From contig NZ_JRJG01000002.1 of NCBI RefSeq assembly GCF_000759435.1, forward strand, positions 18,627 through 82,626: a stretch of 64,000 nucleotides of DNA, in the 5' to 3' direction. The DNA is from Hoeflea sp. BAL378. GTDB taxonomy: Bacteria; Pseudomonadota; Alphaproteobacteria; Rhizobiales; Rhizobiaceae. How positions within the stretch are numbered: position 1 is the stretch's first letter; each line of letters begins with the position of its first letter. The position numbers and the translations under genes are program-made. The notes under the pieces were generated by a model. It saw only the letters and a program-made list of their open reading frames with translations, searched no databases and was not told the origin of the DNA. Of this stretch, positions 7,829 through 16,615 are shown piece after piece.

Positions 7829-9634
7829 CTAAATCGGCGGGATATCGTCCCAATGCCCGGGCGGAGAGCCGCCAGCGTCACCCTCGCCGCGCGGCACATT
7901 GACGAGCGAGATGCCAAGATAATAGTTGGTCCGCCCCTCCTCCCGCTCGAACTTGCGCTTCATGATCAGCCCGAAGCGGGTGAGCGATATCGGCTTGCCG
8001 CCCTGGTCCACAGTGTAGTTCACATAGGCGTGGTAGAAATCCTTGGCCGTGAGCCGCGCGCCCGCCTCGGGCCGCACGCAGGCCGCGCAGAAGGCGGCTG
8101 TCGGGTCCATCTCGTCGCGATAGTCCTGGGTGGCGCGCGCCACGGCTTCGGGGATCTCGAGCCCCTCCTCGAGGAACATGCGCACGCCCTCGACCATCCA
8201 GTTGAGGATGCCGGAGAACTCGGGCCGGAAATCGTCGAGCACCTCCTCGAAGTCCCGCTGTTCCTCGGGCTTCAATTGCACCGGCCAGTGCACCACGCAC
8301 ATGCGTCGCCAGATGCCGTTGTCCATCCCGGTAATGCGCGGATAGCCGTTGCCGCTCATATGGGCGGTAAACAGCGGGTCGAAGTCGAAATAGCCCTGGT
8401 GCAGGTCGCGCGCGGTGATCGCCTCCCCGCCGGTGACTTCCTTGACCAGGTTCTCCTTCAGGTCCTCGCCCACCGGCAGCTCCTTCACCCGCAGGAATCG
8501 CCTTCCGTAGAGCCGGGCGATATCGGGCGAGGCCGAGCCTCCGGTGTTGCTCTCGCCGATGAAGGAGGTGGCGGGCAGCGTGACCGAGGCCGATCCCAGC
8601 AGCCGGCAAATCACCTCCATGGCGACCGATTTGCCGTTGGCGCCCGAGCCGTAGTGGAAGAACAGCTTCTGCACCGTCACGCCAACGAGGCCGAGCGAGA
8701 AGGCGATCTGCACCAGCTTGCGCACCAGCGGGTCGGGCAGCATGCGTGCCAGGAACGCCTCCCATTTCGGGCAGGTCGCCGCCGCGTCATACTCCACCGG
8801 CACGAGCTGGGTGATCAGGTCGGCGCGCTGGTGGCCGTCGCGCACGTCGACCACGGCGCGGATCTCCTCCGCATCCTCCTGGGCGTCCGATTGCGCCGGC
8901 ACGATCACCGTTTCACGGCCGAACCTGATAGTGTGGTTGAGCGTGGCGAAGGAATAGCGATCGGCGTTGAAATCGTCCGGATCGCGCATGATGTGCGGCG
9001 CGGCGCAGGCCAGCATCGCGTTCATCTTGGCCAGGTTCTTGGAGCCGACCGCGAAGGATGCCCTGCTGGCGCGGCGCTTGGCCCACGCCTTTGCAGCATC
9101 CTCGGCGTGTCGTTTCGCCTTGATTTCGGCCTTGCCGAGCTGCTCATCCTCCTTTTCGAGGAAATGCCCGCCCGCATCTAGCGCCGCCAGTTCGTCCGGC
9201 GTTGGCGCAAGATGCTCGACCTCCATCATGATCAGGTCGCCGAGCTGCTGCGCCAGCGCCAGCGCCCGCGGGCCGCCATTGTCGGTGTCCCAGCTTGCCC
9301 CGGTCCACACCGCGTAAAACGGGCTCTTGGCCTTGGACTGGGTGACCACCAGCAGGTCTGATCCGAAATGTGCGAGCAGCCGCTTGGCGTTGTCGGTGTC
9401 GGAATGATCAAGGAGCGCGCAGGCCGCGATGACATCGCCGAGCGACGGCTTATCCGGCTCACGCTGATTTTCGCCCTTTCCCCTGCCGCTGTCTGGTTTT
9501 TTCCGGGTTGCACCAGTTCCACCAGCACGCGCAGAGCCCAAAGAGGGGTCCGGGGATTTGGCTGTCTCTGGAGGCGGTGCATGGCCCATGGCGTCAAGCT
9601 GGGCCTGCACGGCGGGCGGGATATGCTGGTTCAT
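7829..9634 (-). CDS. P4/D5-type phage primase-helicase (SF3 helicase domain)
   Basis: This 601-aa protein has a low-complexity N-terminus with a Lys/Arg-rich stretch, a middle domain at residues ~70-290, and a superfamily 3 helicase with Walker A GSGANGKS at 329-336. The following LLGSASVTLPATSF and KELPVGEDLKENLVKEVTGG segments are typical of phage/plasmid primases of the P4 family. It should unwind DNA at the phage origin. The ATG at 9634 overlaps the Dam-like gene's stop (ATGA). With a separate zinc-ribbon/Toprim protein upstream, priming and unwinding seem split over two genes. Confidence 0.88.
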   Translation of the reverse strand: MNQHIPPAVQAQLDAMGHAPPPETAKSPDPSLGSARAGGTGATRKKPDSGRGKGENQREPDKPSLGDVIAACALLDHSDTDNAKRLLAHFGSDLLVVTQSKAKSPFYAVWTGASWDTDNGGPRALALAQQLGDLIMMEVEHLAPTPDELAALDAGGHFLEKEDEQLGKAEIKAKRHAEDAAKAWAKRRASRASFAVGSKNLAKMNAMLACAAPHIMRDPDDFNADRYSFATLNHTIRFGRETVIVPAQSDAQEDAEEIRAVVDVRDGHQRADLITQLVPVEYDAAATCPKWEAFLARMLPDPLVRKLVQIAFSLGLVGVTVQKLFFHYGSGANGKSVAMEVICRLLGSASVTLPATSFIGESNTGGSASPDIARLYGRRFLRVKELPVGEDLKENLVKEVTGGEAITARDLHQGYFDFDPLFTAHMSGNGYPRITGMDNGIWRRMCVVHWPVQLKPEEQRDFEEVLDDFRPEFSGILNWMVEGVRMFLEEGLEIPEAVARATQDYRDEMDPTAAFCAACVRPEAGARLTAKDFYHAYVNYTVDQGGKPISLTRFGLIMKRKFEREEGRTNYYLGISLVNVPRGEGDAGGSPPGHWDDIPPI

Positions 9635-10518
9635 TGTGCCGCCTCCGCAAACAGGGGCGAGCCCGCGCCGCCGGCGCGCGCATCCAGACGCGCCGCACAG
9701 TGCGGGTTGATCCACAGCACTTCGGTGCGTTCCCGCGCCCCATCGGCCAGCGCCATGCGTTCGACACGCCGCCAGTCGGCCAGCGCATCGTCATAGAGCA
9801 CGGAGGGATAACCGGAGAGCACCACCATGCCACTCAGGCTGCGCAGCGCCTCGAGCAGATCCATGTGATCTGCAACGGTCATCTCATGCCGGTACTGGTG
9901 CTTGGGATCATGCGGATTCCGTCGATTGCGCGTTTCCGGCAGATATGGCGGATCGACATAATGCAGGGTCTCCCGGCTGTCGTGGCACGCCATCACCTGC
10001 CGTGCCGGCCGGCGCTCGATGATGACGCCGCGCAGACGCTCGACGATCGCTGGCAGGCCCGCCGGATAGTTCTCCCAGTCGCGCGCCGGCGTGGTGCCAC
10101 TGCGCATCGAAGACGCCCGAAATCCGGTGGTCTTGTGGCCCCGGCCCATGTCCGAGTGAGCATTACTACCGAACCCCATAAAGGAGCGCGCAATTAGCCT
10201 TCGCGCCCTCTCCACCGGCTCCTCGCAAATGTCCCAGACATGTTCAAACTCGCTGCGCGCGAAAGGCGTCAGCTCAAGCAGACACCTCAGGCGCTCTGCG
10301 GCGGCTTTATCGCGCAGGATGCGGAACAAATTGACCACTTCGTCATCGAGATCGTTGTAGATCTCGGCATAGGTGCGCTTCTTGCGCAACAGGACAGAGC
10401 CGGCGCCGCCATAAGGCTCGACATAGACCCGATGGCTGGGAAAGTGTCCAATGATCCAGGGTGCCAGCAGCCACTTTCCGCCATGCCAGCGCAGAACGGG
10501 CCTTGATATTTCACTCAC
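9631..10518 (-). CDS. DNA adenine methyltransferase (Dam/D12 class)
   Basis: The 295-aa enzyme shows the D12-class signatures: an N-terminal WHGGKWLLAPWI box, the AdoMet motif EPYGGAGSVL (34-43), and the catalytic DPPY (189-192). It methylates N6 of adenine, probably to protect phage DNA from host restriction or to time replication. It overlaps its neighbours by 4 bases on both sides, inside the replication operon. Specificity cannot be read from sequence; GATC is only the common case for this class. Confidence 0.9.
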   Translation of the reverse strand: MSEISRPVLRWHGGKWLLAPWIIGHFPSHRVYVEPYGGAGSVLLRKKRTYAEIYNDLDDEVVNLFRILRDKAAAERLRCLLELTPFARSEFEHVWDICEEPVERARRLIARSFMGFGSNAHSDMGRGHKTTGFRASSMRSGTTPARDWENYPAGLPAIVERLRGVIIERRPARQVMACHDSRETLHYVDPPYLPETRNRRNPHDPKHQYRHEMTVADHMDLLEALRSLSGMVVLSGYPSVLYDDALADWRRVERMALADGARERTEVLWINPHCAARLDARAGGAGSPLFAEAAQ

Positions 10519-11873
10519 GCCGCATCACCCCTCATGCCTTCCAATATCGTCTCCGCCCAGTCCTGCCCCGCCGGCGGCCACAGCACCGGCACGCGGGCCT
10601 TGGGCGCCAGCAGCAGCGCGCGGGCCTGCGCCCGGGCCATCATGGTGGCCGTCCAGTAGGGTTCGGAATCGCCGTCGCCGAGCAGCACGAGCTCGGTGAT
10701 GTGCGCAAGAACCGGGAAGCCCTCGTCGAGCCGCTCCGGGTCCGGATCAGGGCTTGGCAGCATCACCGGCCGGACAGCGCCCGCGGCATTGACCGTGGTC
10801 TCAAGGGGATGTTTCCAGCGTCCGGTGCGGGCAGCCGCGCCCGCCAGGTTGCCGATGTCGCCGGCGGCGGCATAGAAGGTCGAGAGCGCCAGTTGGAAGT
10901 CCTCGCGCAGCTCCTTGCCCAGCCAGGCGCAGACATTCTCGCTGCCCTCGCCCACCACCCAGCGGCTGGCGCTCATGTCGCCCGCGATCGGCAGCAGCCC
11001 GCCCTTCTTGGTGCCGCGCATCTTCTTGGTGGGCAGCCGCTCGTAATACCCGGCCGCCAGGTCCTCGGCCGAGGGCCATGCAGATGTCGGCGGGCCCGCC
11101 CGGTCCTCGCGCCCCGCCCCTGCGCCCGCCTTGGACAGGCCATAGAGCACCGGGCGCCGCTTCGGGGCGACGTCCATATCGATCCATGTCTGGTGGATCC
11201 CGATCATCTCGCCGGCGCCATCGACGAAGGGCAGCACGAGCGCCGGGCCACACCAGATGTCGCGAGGATTGCCGCGCTCGTCCTGGCCGTGCCAGTAGGT
11301 GAGTTTTCCGACGCACCGCGCCGGCTGCACCATCGCCCGGGCATCAACGGGCAGGCCGGAGCGGTTATAGAGATACTCCGCCGCAAAGGTGCCACTGATC
11401 CCCGGCTCCGCCGCCGCATAGATCCCCCGGCATTTTGCCAGCTCCTTCTCCCGGAACTCGCCGGAGGTCCTGTCGCGCTCCGTGGCTTTGCGCGCCGCGT
11501 CTTCCGCGCGGGCCTTTGCGTCCGCCTTCATCTCGGCCCGCCGCTCGTCGCTGATCTCTTCGGCCCCGTCGGGCACATCCTCCCCGAGGGAAAGCGCGCA
11601 GGCCTCGAGGAATTCCGCCCGCCGTTTCAAATCGAGCCTTTTGGCGTGGGCGACAAGGCCGATGCCGTCGCGCCCGCCCGTGCCGCAGCCGCGGCAGTTC
11701 CAGGCGTTTTCCGCCGGGTGGATCGCAAAACGGTCGGTGCCGCCGCAGACCGGGCACGGCATCGACTGGTCACCGCGTTTCTTGGGGTCAAGCGGCAGCT
11801 TGAGCCGCAGCGCCGCCGCCTCCACCGTCACGTCCCGGGCCTTGGCGACGAAGTCGTCGATGATCTCGGTCAC
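10515..11873 (-). CDS. Zinc-ribbon/Toprim DNA primase
   Basis: The 452-aa protein starts with a four-Cys zinc ribbon (C40PVC43...C60RGC63) of the kind found in phage primases. A charged helical linker (~100-150) follows, then a domain with Toprim-like acidic motifs: GEGSEN near residue 310 and LLGDGDSE near 395. It would make primers at the origin opened by the downstream helicase. Both ends overlap neighbours by ATGA. There is no helicase domain of its own. Confidence 0.82.
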   Translation of the reverse strand: MTEIIDDFVAKARDVTVEAAALRLKLPLDPKKRGDQSMPCPVCGGTDRFAIHPAENAWNCRGCGTGGRDGIGLVAHAKRLDLKRRAEFLEACALSLGEDVPDGAEEISDERRAEMKADAKARAEDAARKATERDRTSGEFREKELAKCRGIYAAAEPGISGTFAAEYLYNRSGLPVDARAMVQPARCVGKLTYWHGQDERGNPRDIWCGPALVLPFVDGAGEMIGIHQTWIDMDVAPKRRPVLYGLSKAGAGAGREDRAGPPTSAWPSAEDLAAGYYERLPTKKMRGTKKGGLLPIAGDMSASRWVVGEGSENVCAWLGKELREDFQLALSTFYAAAGDIGNLAGAAARTGRWKHPLETTVNAAGAVRPVMLPSPDPDPERLDEGFPVLAHITELVLLGDGDSEPYWTATMMARAQARALLLAPKARVPVLWPPAGQDWAETILEGMRGDAA

Positions 11874-14116
11874 TCGGCAGCCTCCGCAAACTCCGCCAGG
11901 TGCGGCACGTTCGCGCCCGCGATCGCTGCCGCCAGCGGCGGGCAGACGCTGTTGCCGGCGCGGCCCACCTGGTCGGATTGGGAGAACACCCGGCCCTCGA
12001 GGTCGCGGTCGATCCGGTAGCCGTGGGGGAACCCTTGCGCATTGAACAGCTCGCGCGGGATCAGCATCCTCATGCCGATGTCGACCATCACCAGCGTCAC
12101 CATCCCTGCTTCGGTGGGCACGTCGATCGTGACGAACTCGCGCTCATCCCAGAAGCCATAGGCGCGCAGGAACGCCGCCACCTCGCGGGCGCGGGCATAG
12201 TGCTCCGGCCCGAAGGGCGGCGCGGCCAGCGCGGCGCTGGTCAGGCAGAACCGGTCCTTCGTGGTCACGGTGTGCAGCGGCTCGATGGCCTCCTGCCCGT
12301 CGCCGGTTCCGTAGTATTTCACCAGGGCGCCCGCCACGACGCCGGTCTTGTTGACATCTGCCGTCACCGCGCCGGTAGGCTCCCCGGCACCATGGCCAGT
12401 CGAAGCACCGAACTGTCGCGTCACATGCGCCGCAACCACGCCCTGCTGCGCGCCCGACGCGGTCACCGTCGAAACCGGCTCGTCTGCCGCCCTTCCCGGG
12501 TTCACCCCGCCGATGCGGCGGATGTCGTTGTTGTGCTGGGCAACAAAGCCAGCAGCCGGCATGGCGGGGAAAAACCGACACCCAAAATCTTGATCAATAC
12601 TTGAGCCATCACTCACCGGGAGGCTTGTTGGATGTACAGTTTCAAATTTCGGCATATCACCTTGCGAGGTAAGGGGCTTGTTGGTCTCTTGGCGCTTGGC
12701 CTCATTGTTTTGGCGGCCATTTGTTGTGCCGCGTGAACTCGCCAGCGAGGCCGCCACGCAAGTCAGCCCGGCCCCGCCGGCGGTCACCGTGTGAGCCGGT
12801 TCATCGGCCCCCTGGAACGGCTTGCCAGCATTGCGCATTGTCATCAGGTGCGGCGCTACGACCGCGTTCTGGTCCTTGGTCGAGGCCGTCACCGTGTGCA
12901 GCGGGTCCTCGGGTGATCGAACCGAACCGCCCTGCTGGGCATAGGTCATCACCGGAGCCACCACCGCGTGGCGGTTCTCCGTCACCACGGTCTGCAGCGG
13001 ATTGGCCGGGTCGGCGCTGCGGTCGTTGCCGCCGCCGCCCTCGCCGTAATAGGCATTGATCACGGGTGCCACCACGCCCAGCGGCGCGGCCCCGCCCGGT
13101 CGCTTGTGAAAGCTGTTGGCCGTCACTGTCGGCGCGGGCGCATCCATGGCCGCGCCCGTCGCGCCGGCGTTGAACCGGGTCAGCGACGGCGCGACCACCG
13201 CCTTCTCGCCGCGATTTGCGCAGGTCACCGTGCGCAGCGGATCGCCGATGTCCTCCAGCCGCGCCCCGTGTGTGAGGTTCACCAGGAACGGCCGCGACGC
13301 ATCCAGCACGTAGCGCTTGATGCCCCGCGCCACCCGCGCCATTGTGTTGTCCGCCAACGGTCGCACCGCCCGGAGGCCATGGCGCGCGAGGATCTCGGCG
13401 CGGCTGTCGAAGATCGACGGACAGACAATGTCCCAGTCGATCACGTCATGCCCGGCCGTGAGCCACGGCTTGAGCCTGCCAGCCTTCACCGCCTCGCTTT
13501 TCGGGTCTCCATGCGTCGGTTTCGGCCAGACGATCGGCTTGCCATCGAAACGGATCAGGATGAACACCCGCTTGCGGATGGTCGGCGCGCCATAGTCGCA
13601 GCCTCGCATCTCCTTCAATTCGATCTTGCCGCCGAGCTGCTTGAGCTTCCTGCACCACGCCTTGAAGGTCTCGCCCTTCCGCTCCGGGTCCGGCATCAGC
13701 CCCTTGTCGGTGATCAGCAGCGGACCCCAGGTCTGGAATTCCTCCACGTTCTCGATCGCCACCACGTCGACCTTGCCGCCCGATCTCTGGATCCGCTCGA
13801 TCCAGCCCGGGATGATCCACGCCAGATCGCGGATATTCCGCTGCACCGGCGCGCCGCCCTTGGCCTTGGAGAAGTGCTTGCAGTCGGGCGAAAACCACGC
13901 AAACCCGATATGGGCCCGGGCGAAATGGTCGAGCGGGTCGACCTGGTAGACGTTCTGGCACAGATGGATGCTGTCGGGATGGTTGACCGCATGCATCGCC
14001 ACGGCCACCGGATCGTGGTTGATCGCGTAGTCCGGCGAGCGCCCGAGCGCCATCTCGATACCCGTCGAGGCCCCGCCGCCGCCCGCGAAACAGTCGATGA
14101 TCAGCGGGCGGGTCAT
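11870..14116 (-). CDS. DNA cytosine-C5 methyltransferase with a repeat-built target-recognition region
   Basis: The 748-aa protein carries AdoMet motif I (DCFAGGGGAS, residues 8-17), a catalytic Cys79 in SPDCKHFS instead of the usual PPCQ context, the ENV motif at 122-124, and the basic motif GAPTIRKRVFIL. Residues ~280-625 are built from about eight repeats of the form xPxxTVTx(7-15)VVAPx. Residues ~460-515 form an A+T-richer insert without the repeat. The ATG at 14116 overlaps the upstream stop. It is far longer than typical 350-450 aa enzymes because of the repeats. The role is phage DNA protection or self-modification. Confidence 0.88.
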   Translation of the reverse strand: MTRPLIIDCFAGGGGASTGIEMALGRSPDYAINHDPVAVAMHAVNHPDSIHLCQNVYQVDPLDHFARAHIGFAWFSPDCKHFSKAKGGAPVQRNIRDLAWIIPGWIERIQRSGGKVDVVAIENVEEFQTWGPLLITDKGLMPDPERKGETFKAWCRKLKQLGGKIELKEMRGCDYGAPTIRKRVFILIRFDGKPIVWPKPTHGDPKSEAVKAGRLKPWLTAGHDVIDWDIVCPSIFDSRAEILARHGLRAVRPLADNTMARVARGIKRYVLDASRPFLVNLTHGARLEDIGDPLRTVTCANRGEKAVVAPSLTRFNAGATGAAMDAPAPTVTANSFHKRPGGAAPLGVVAPVINAYYGEGGGGNDRSADPANPLQTVVTENRHAVVAPVMTYAQQGGSVRSPEDPLHTVTASTKDQNAVVAPHLMTMRNAGKPFQGADEPAHTVTAGGAGLTCVAASLASSRGTTNGRQNNEAKRQETNKPLTSQGDMPKFETVHPTSLPVSDGSSIDQDFGCRFFPAMPAAGFVAQHNNDIRRIGGVNPGRAADEPVSTVTASGAQQGVVAAHVTRQFGASTGHGAGEPTGAVTADVNKTGVVAGALVKYYGTGDGQEAIEPLHTVTTKDRFCLTSAALAAPPFGPEHYARAREVAAFLRAYGFWDEREFVTIDVPTEAGMVTLVMVDIGMRMLIPRELFNAQGFPHGYRIDRDLEGRVFSQSDQVGRAGNSVCPPLAAAIAGANVPHLAEFAEAAE

Positions 14117-14484
14117 GCGCTTGCCTCTGGCCATTTGATGTCCCAGCTCACGTCATACTCGATAGTCCGCTGCCGTTGCTCCTCCCCCAACTCATTCCCG
14201 AAATGTTCCACGTTTGGCCTGCCGTAACACGTTGTTTCCGTTGCATCCGTCATTGGCGGGATGTCGAAGTGGTCGAGTGGCAAGTCGAGCCAGCGGATCA
14301 GAGCATGGACCTTGGCCACGCCCACCACATGGCCGCCGCAGGCCATGGAAACATCCTTGCCGGTGACGGCCACGAGCGCTGCCAGCGCGCGCACGCTCAG
14401 GTTCTCGGCCCGCCGCTTTTGCTCAAGCGCGGCGGCGAAAGCGCGCCGGTCAAAGCCCGCCAGTTTCGGATTATCCGACTGCAT
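14113..14484 (-). CDS. Small phage HTH-like regulator or accessory protein
   Basis: The 123-aa protein has an N-terminal helical stretch (FDRRAFAAALEQKRRAENLS, then VRALAALVAVTGKDVSM) with the rhythm of a Cro/XRE helix-turn-helix. A C-terminal part mentions no known motif. I use the ATG at 14484 because GGAGG precedes it; an ATG at 14502 lacks a good site. It overlaps the upstream gene end by 14 bases. Function unknown. Confidence 0.6.
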   Translation of the reverse strand: MQSDNPKLAGFDRRAFAAALEQKRRAENLSVRALAALVAVTGKDVSMACGGHVVGVAKVHALIRWLDLPLDHFDIPPMTDATETTCYGRPNVEHFGNELGEEQRQRTIEYDVSWDIKWPEASA

Positions 14485-14746
14485 GTTCCTGCCCTCCATC
14501 ATCCGTCAAATTCACGCCGTGGTCGGCAGGCGCCACGTCAAGCGCCGCCCACAGCCGCTGTCTGGTTTCCGCCCTGTGGAGCCGCCCGTTCCAGGCGCTG
14601 TCGAACGCCGCCGCCGTCACCTTCGCCGCCTTGCGCAGCCCGGCCCGGGCAGCCTTGATGTCGCGCGAGAGCCCGGTGTTGACCGCATGCAGGCAGCGCG
14701 CCTGCAGGAACAATCGCAGCATCAAGGGCGAGTACTCGGTTCTCAC
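14471..14746 (-). CDS. Small basic phage protein, unknown function
   Basis: A GTG start overlaps the preceding stop (GTGA), giving 91 residues. The protein is rich in Arg, Ala and Leu (RLFLQARCLHAVNTGLS, AARAGLRKAAKVTAAAF) and likely helical. The tight overlaps on both sides argue that it is a real member of the operon even though no family is recognised. Confidence 0.55.
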   Translation of the reverse strand: MRTEYSPLMLRLFLQARCLHAVNTGLSRDIKAARAGLRKAAKVTAAAFDSAWNGRLHRAETRQRLWAALDVAPADHGVNLTDDGGQEHAVG

Positions 14747-15063
14747 TCCGCCGCCTCCCGCGCCGTGCTGGCGGCCTTGATGTCGTCGCTGGCCGCCACG
14801 CGCAGCCGTCCGGTGCGGATCAGCGTGTCGATCGCAAGATCGAGATCGAACACGCCCGGCATGGCCCGGACCCAGGCTTGGCGCTCGTGGGTGATGAAGG
14901 GAGTGCCCGGCCGCGTGCCGCGCAACTGATAGGCCGAGGTGATGCAGCGCACGTTTTCCATCACCGACGGATTGAGGCCGTTGGCGAGTGCCGCGCTGTG
15001 GCACCGGGCGAGATCCGGCGCGATGATGTAGAGCGGCCGCTCGAAGGGTTTCAGGCGCACCAT
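14743..15063 (-). CDS. Small phage protein, unknown function
   Basis: The 106-aa product starts at an ATG with GGAGG seven bases upstream, sharing one base with the upstream stop (TGATG); a GTG one codon earlier is the alternative. The core is FERPLYIIAPDLARCHSAAL and a later VFDLDLAIDTLIRTGRLRV helix. No family recognised. It sits within the leftward early operon. Confidence 0.6.
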   Translation of the reverse strand: MVRLKPFERPLYIIAPDLARCHSAALANGLNPSVMENVRCITSAYQLRGTRPGTPFITHERQAWVRAMPGVFDLDLAIDTLIRTGRLRVAASDDIKAASTAREAAE

Positions 15064-16013
15064 CACGCGTCCTCCCCTGTGTCTGGTGCATCATCGGCGA
15101 GCGTGTCGAGCACGGCGCGGCCGGCTGGTGTGATGGTGAGCGTCGCGCAGCGGCCGGCGCTGGCCTCGCGCGCCACCAGCCCCTGGCGGATCACCAGGTC
15201 GAGATGATTGCGCGCGGTCTTGTCGATCAGCGCCGCGGCGGCGCTCACCGTGGTCACCGAGGCAGGAAAGCCCGCGCCGGGCGCAAAGCCGCCGTTCAGG
15301 CGCAGCCGATCGAGCACTGCCAGCATCCGCACAGCCTTGTGGTCGACCTGCGGGGGTACCCGCGGCGAAGCCGGGCCTGCAGACGACGGCCCCCTGTGCC
15401 CGGCCGGGGCGTCTCCGAAGCCAGCGTGGTCAAACCCCATCCGCTCGAGCCGCACGCGCCCCAATGCCGTCACCAGGATGCTGCCCGGCGTGGCGCCCAG
15501 CGGCGCGCGCCGGTCGATCAGCCCGGCGTCCTCAAGCCCGCGCACACGGTGGCGCGTGGCGTCGAGGCTCATCGCCATGCCGATCGACAACTGGTGCATC
15601 GACACGGAGAAGCGGGTGTCGAGCCCTGCCCCGCACTCGAAGGCGAGGCCCGCCACCAAGGCAAGCGCCCGGTCGAGATCGACGGCATTGAGCGCGTGGA
15701 ACCGGCTCACCCGCGGCTGCGCCTGGCGCCCCCCGGGGGCGCGGTCGCTCCCACCCGGCGCTGCAAGCGGCTTCGGCTCGCTGCGCCGGATCCGGGCCAT
15801 ATCCGCCTCGGTGATGCCGCAAACCTCGGTCATGTCGGCGGCCGGATAGCCCCGCTCCACCATCATCGCGAGTGCTGCCTTGGCCTCGGCTAGCGGCAAG
15901 AGTTTGAAATGTGGGCCGATGGCGCGCGGCGTGCCGAATGCGTCCTGCCCGACAGGGCGGACCATGCGCGGGCGCACGCCGAATGTGCAGGTGACGGCGG
16001 AATCCTCGATCAT
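15063..16013 (-). CDS. Phage protein with winged-helix-like regions, possible regulator or replication initiator
   Basis: The 316-aa protein has an N-terminal HTH-like segment (residues ~50-75, YPAADMTEVCGITEADMARI). Two MarR-like winged-helix stretches follow: FSVSMHQLSIGMAMSLDATRH...GLEDAGLIDRR and TTVSAAAALIDKTARNH...LVIRQGLVAREA. Between them is a Pro/Gly-rich linker. Such double winged helices occur in phage and plasmid replication initiators and in regulators; neither role can be fixed here. ATGA overlap with the upstream gene. Confidence 0.55.
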   Translation of the reverse strand: MIEDSAVTCTFGVRPRMVRPVGQDAFGTPRAIGPHFKLLPLAEAKAALAMMVERGYPAADMTEVCGITEADMARIRRSEPKPLAAPGGSDRAPGGRQAQPRVSRFHALNAVDLDRALALVAGLAFECGAGLDTRFSVSMHQLSIGMAMSLDATRHRVRGLEDAGLIDRRAPLGATPGSILVTALGRVRLERMGFDHAGFGDAPAGHRGPSSAGPASPRVPPQVDHKAVRMLAVLDRLRLNGGFAPGAGFPASVTTVSAAAALIDKTARNHLDLVIRQGLVAREASAGRCATLTITPAGRAVLDTLADDAPDTGEDA

Positions 16014-16222
16014 CGCATCTTCTCCGGTGGGGCGGGGCGCAGGGCGCCGGTCTGTTCGCGCACCAGGTCGAGCACCGAGGCCACGCGGCCCGGATGCACC
16101 GACACCGCCGCGCCGATCTCCTCATGGTCGAAGCCCGCCTGCCACAGGGCCACGATGGCCTCCTGCTTGATGGCGGGCGGAAACCCTGCCTTGGGCCTGC
16201 CGACATGCAGATGGATTGTCAT
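16010..16222 (-). CDS. Small HTH protein
   Basis: This 70-aa protein starts at an ATG with a clear GGAGG seven bases upstream. Residues ~19-50 (QEAIVALWQAGFDHEEIGAAV, then SVHPGRVASVLDLV) read as a resolvase/Trp-repressor type helix-turn-helix. It overlaps the next gene by 4 bases. The same frame is open upstream into the preceding gene, which raises a frameshift question treated separately. Confidence 0.65.
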   Translation of the reverse strand: MTIHLHVGRPKAGFPPAIKQEAIVALWQAGFDHEEIGAAVSVHPGRVASVLDLVREQTGALRPAPPEKMR

Positions 16223-16277
16223 GAGATCCTCCGTTCGCTGATCACCATGCCGCCGGAGGCGGCGAGCAGACTGGAAC

Positions 16278-16615
16278 TTACTTGCGTGCTGGAGCCTTCC
16301 CCGTCTTGCGCGCCGGCGTTCGGCGCGGGCCCGATCCGCCCTCTCGGCCAGCTTCTCGCAATCCTCGAGCGACAGGCCGACGAGGTCGCCGGCGAGCCGG
16401 CGGTCGATGAAGGCCCATTCCAGCGCCGAGCGGTACTTGCGCGGCTCGAACCACTGGCCGATCACCCGCGCGCCCGGCGCCAGCCCCCGCACGCCCTCGA
16501 CCGTGGTCACCACCGCCACCCAGGACGGCCGCACCTCGACGCCCAGCACGGCCGGGACGGCGCGGACGGGATGGTTGGTGACGATGGTGAGGCGGGGAGA
16601 CTGGAGCGGGGTCAT
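16278..16615 (-). CDS. Phage protein, probably frameshifted near its C-terminus
   Basis: From the ATG at 16615 (ATGA overlap with the methyltransferase) the frame reads sensibly for ~98 residues (VLGVEVRPSWVAVVTTVEGV ... ALEWAFIDRRLAGDLVGLSLEDCEKLAERADRAR). It then continues as Arg-rich low-quality sequence straight into the next small gene. In the -1 frame the same DNA encodes TPARKTGKAPARK and a stop at 16278, a far more natural basic C-terminus. I infer a one-base shift around 16,320-16,330, either a mutation, a sequencing error or recoding. Function unknown. Confidence 0.45.
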
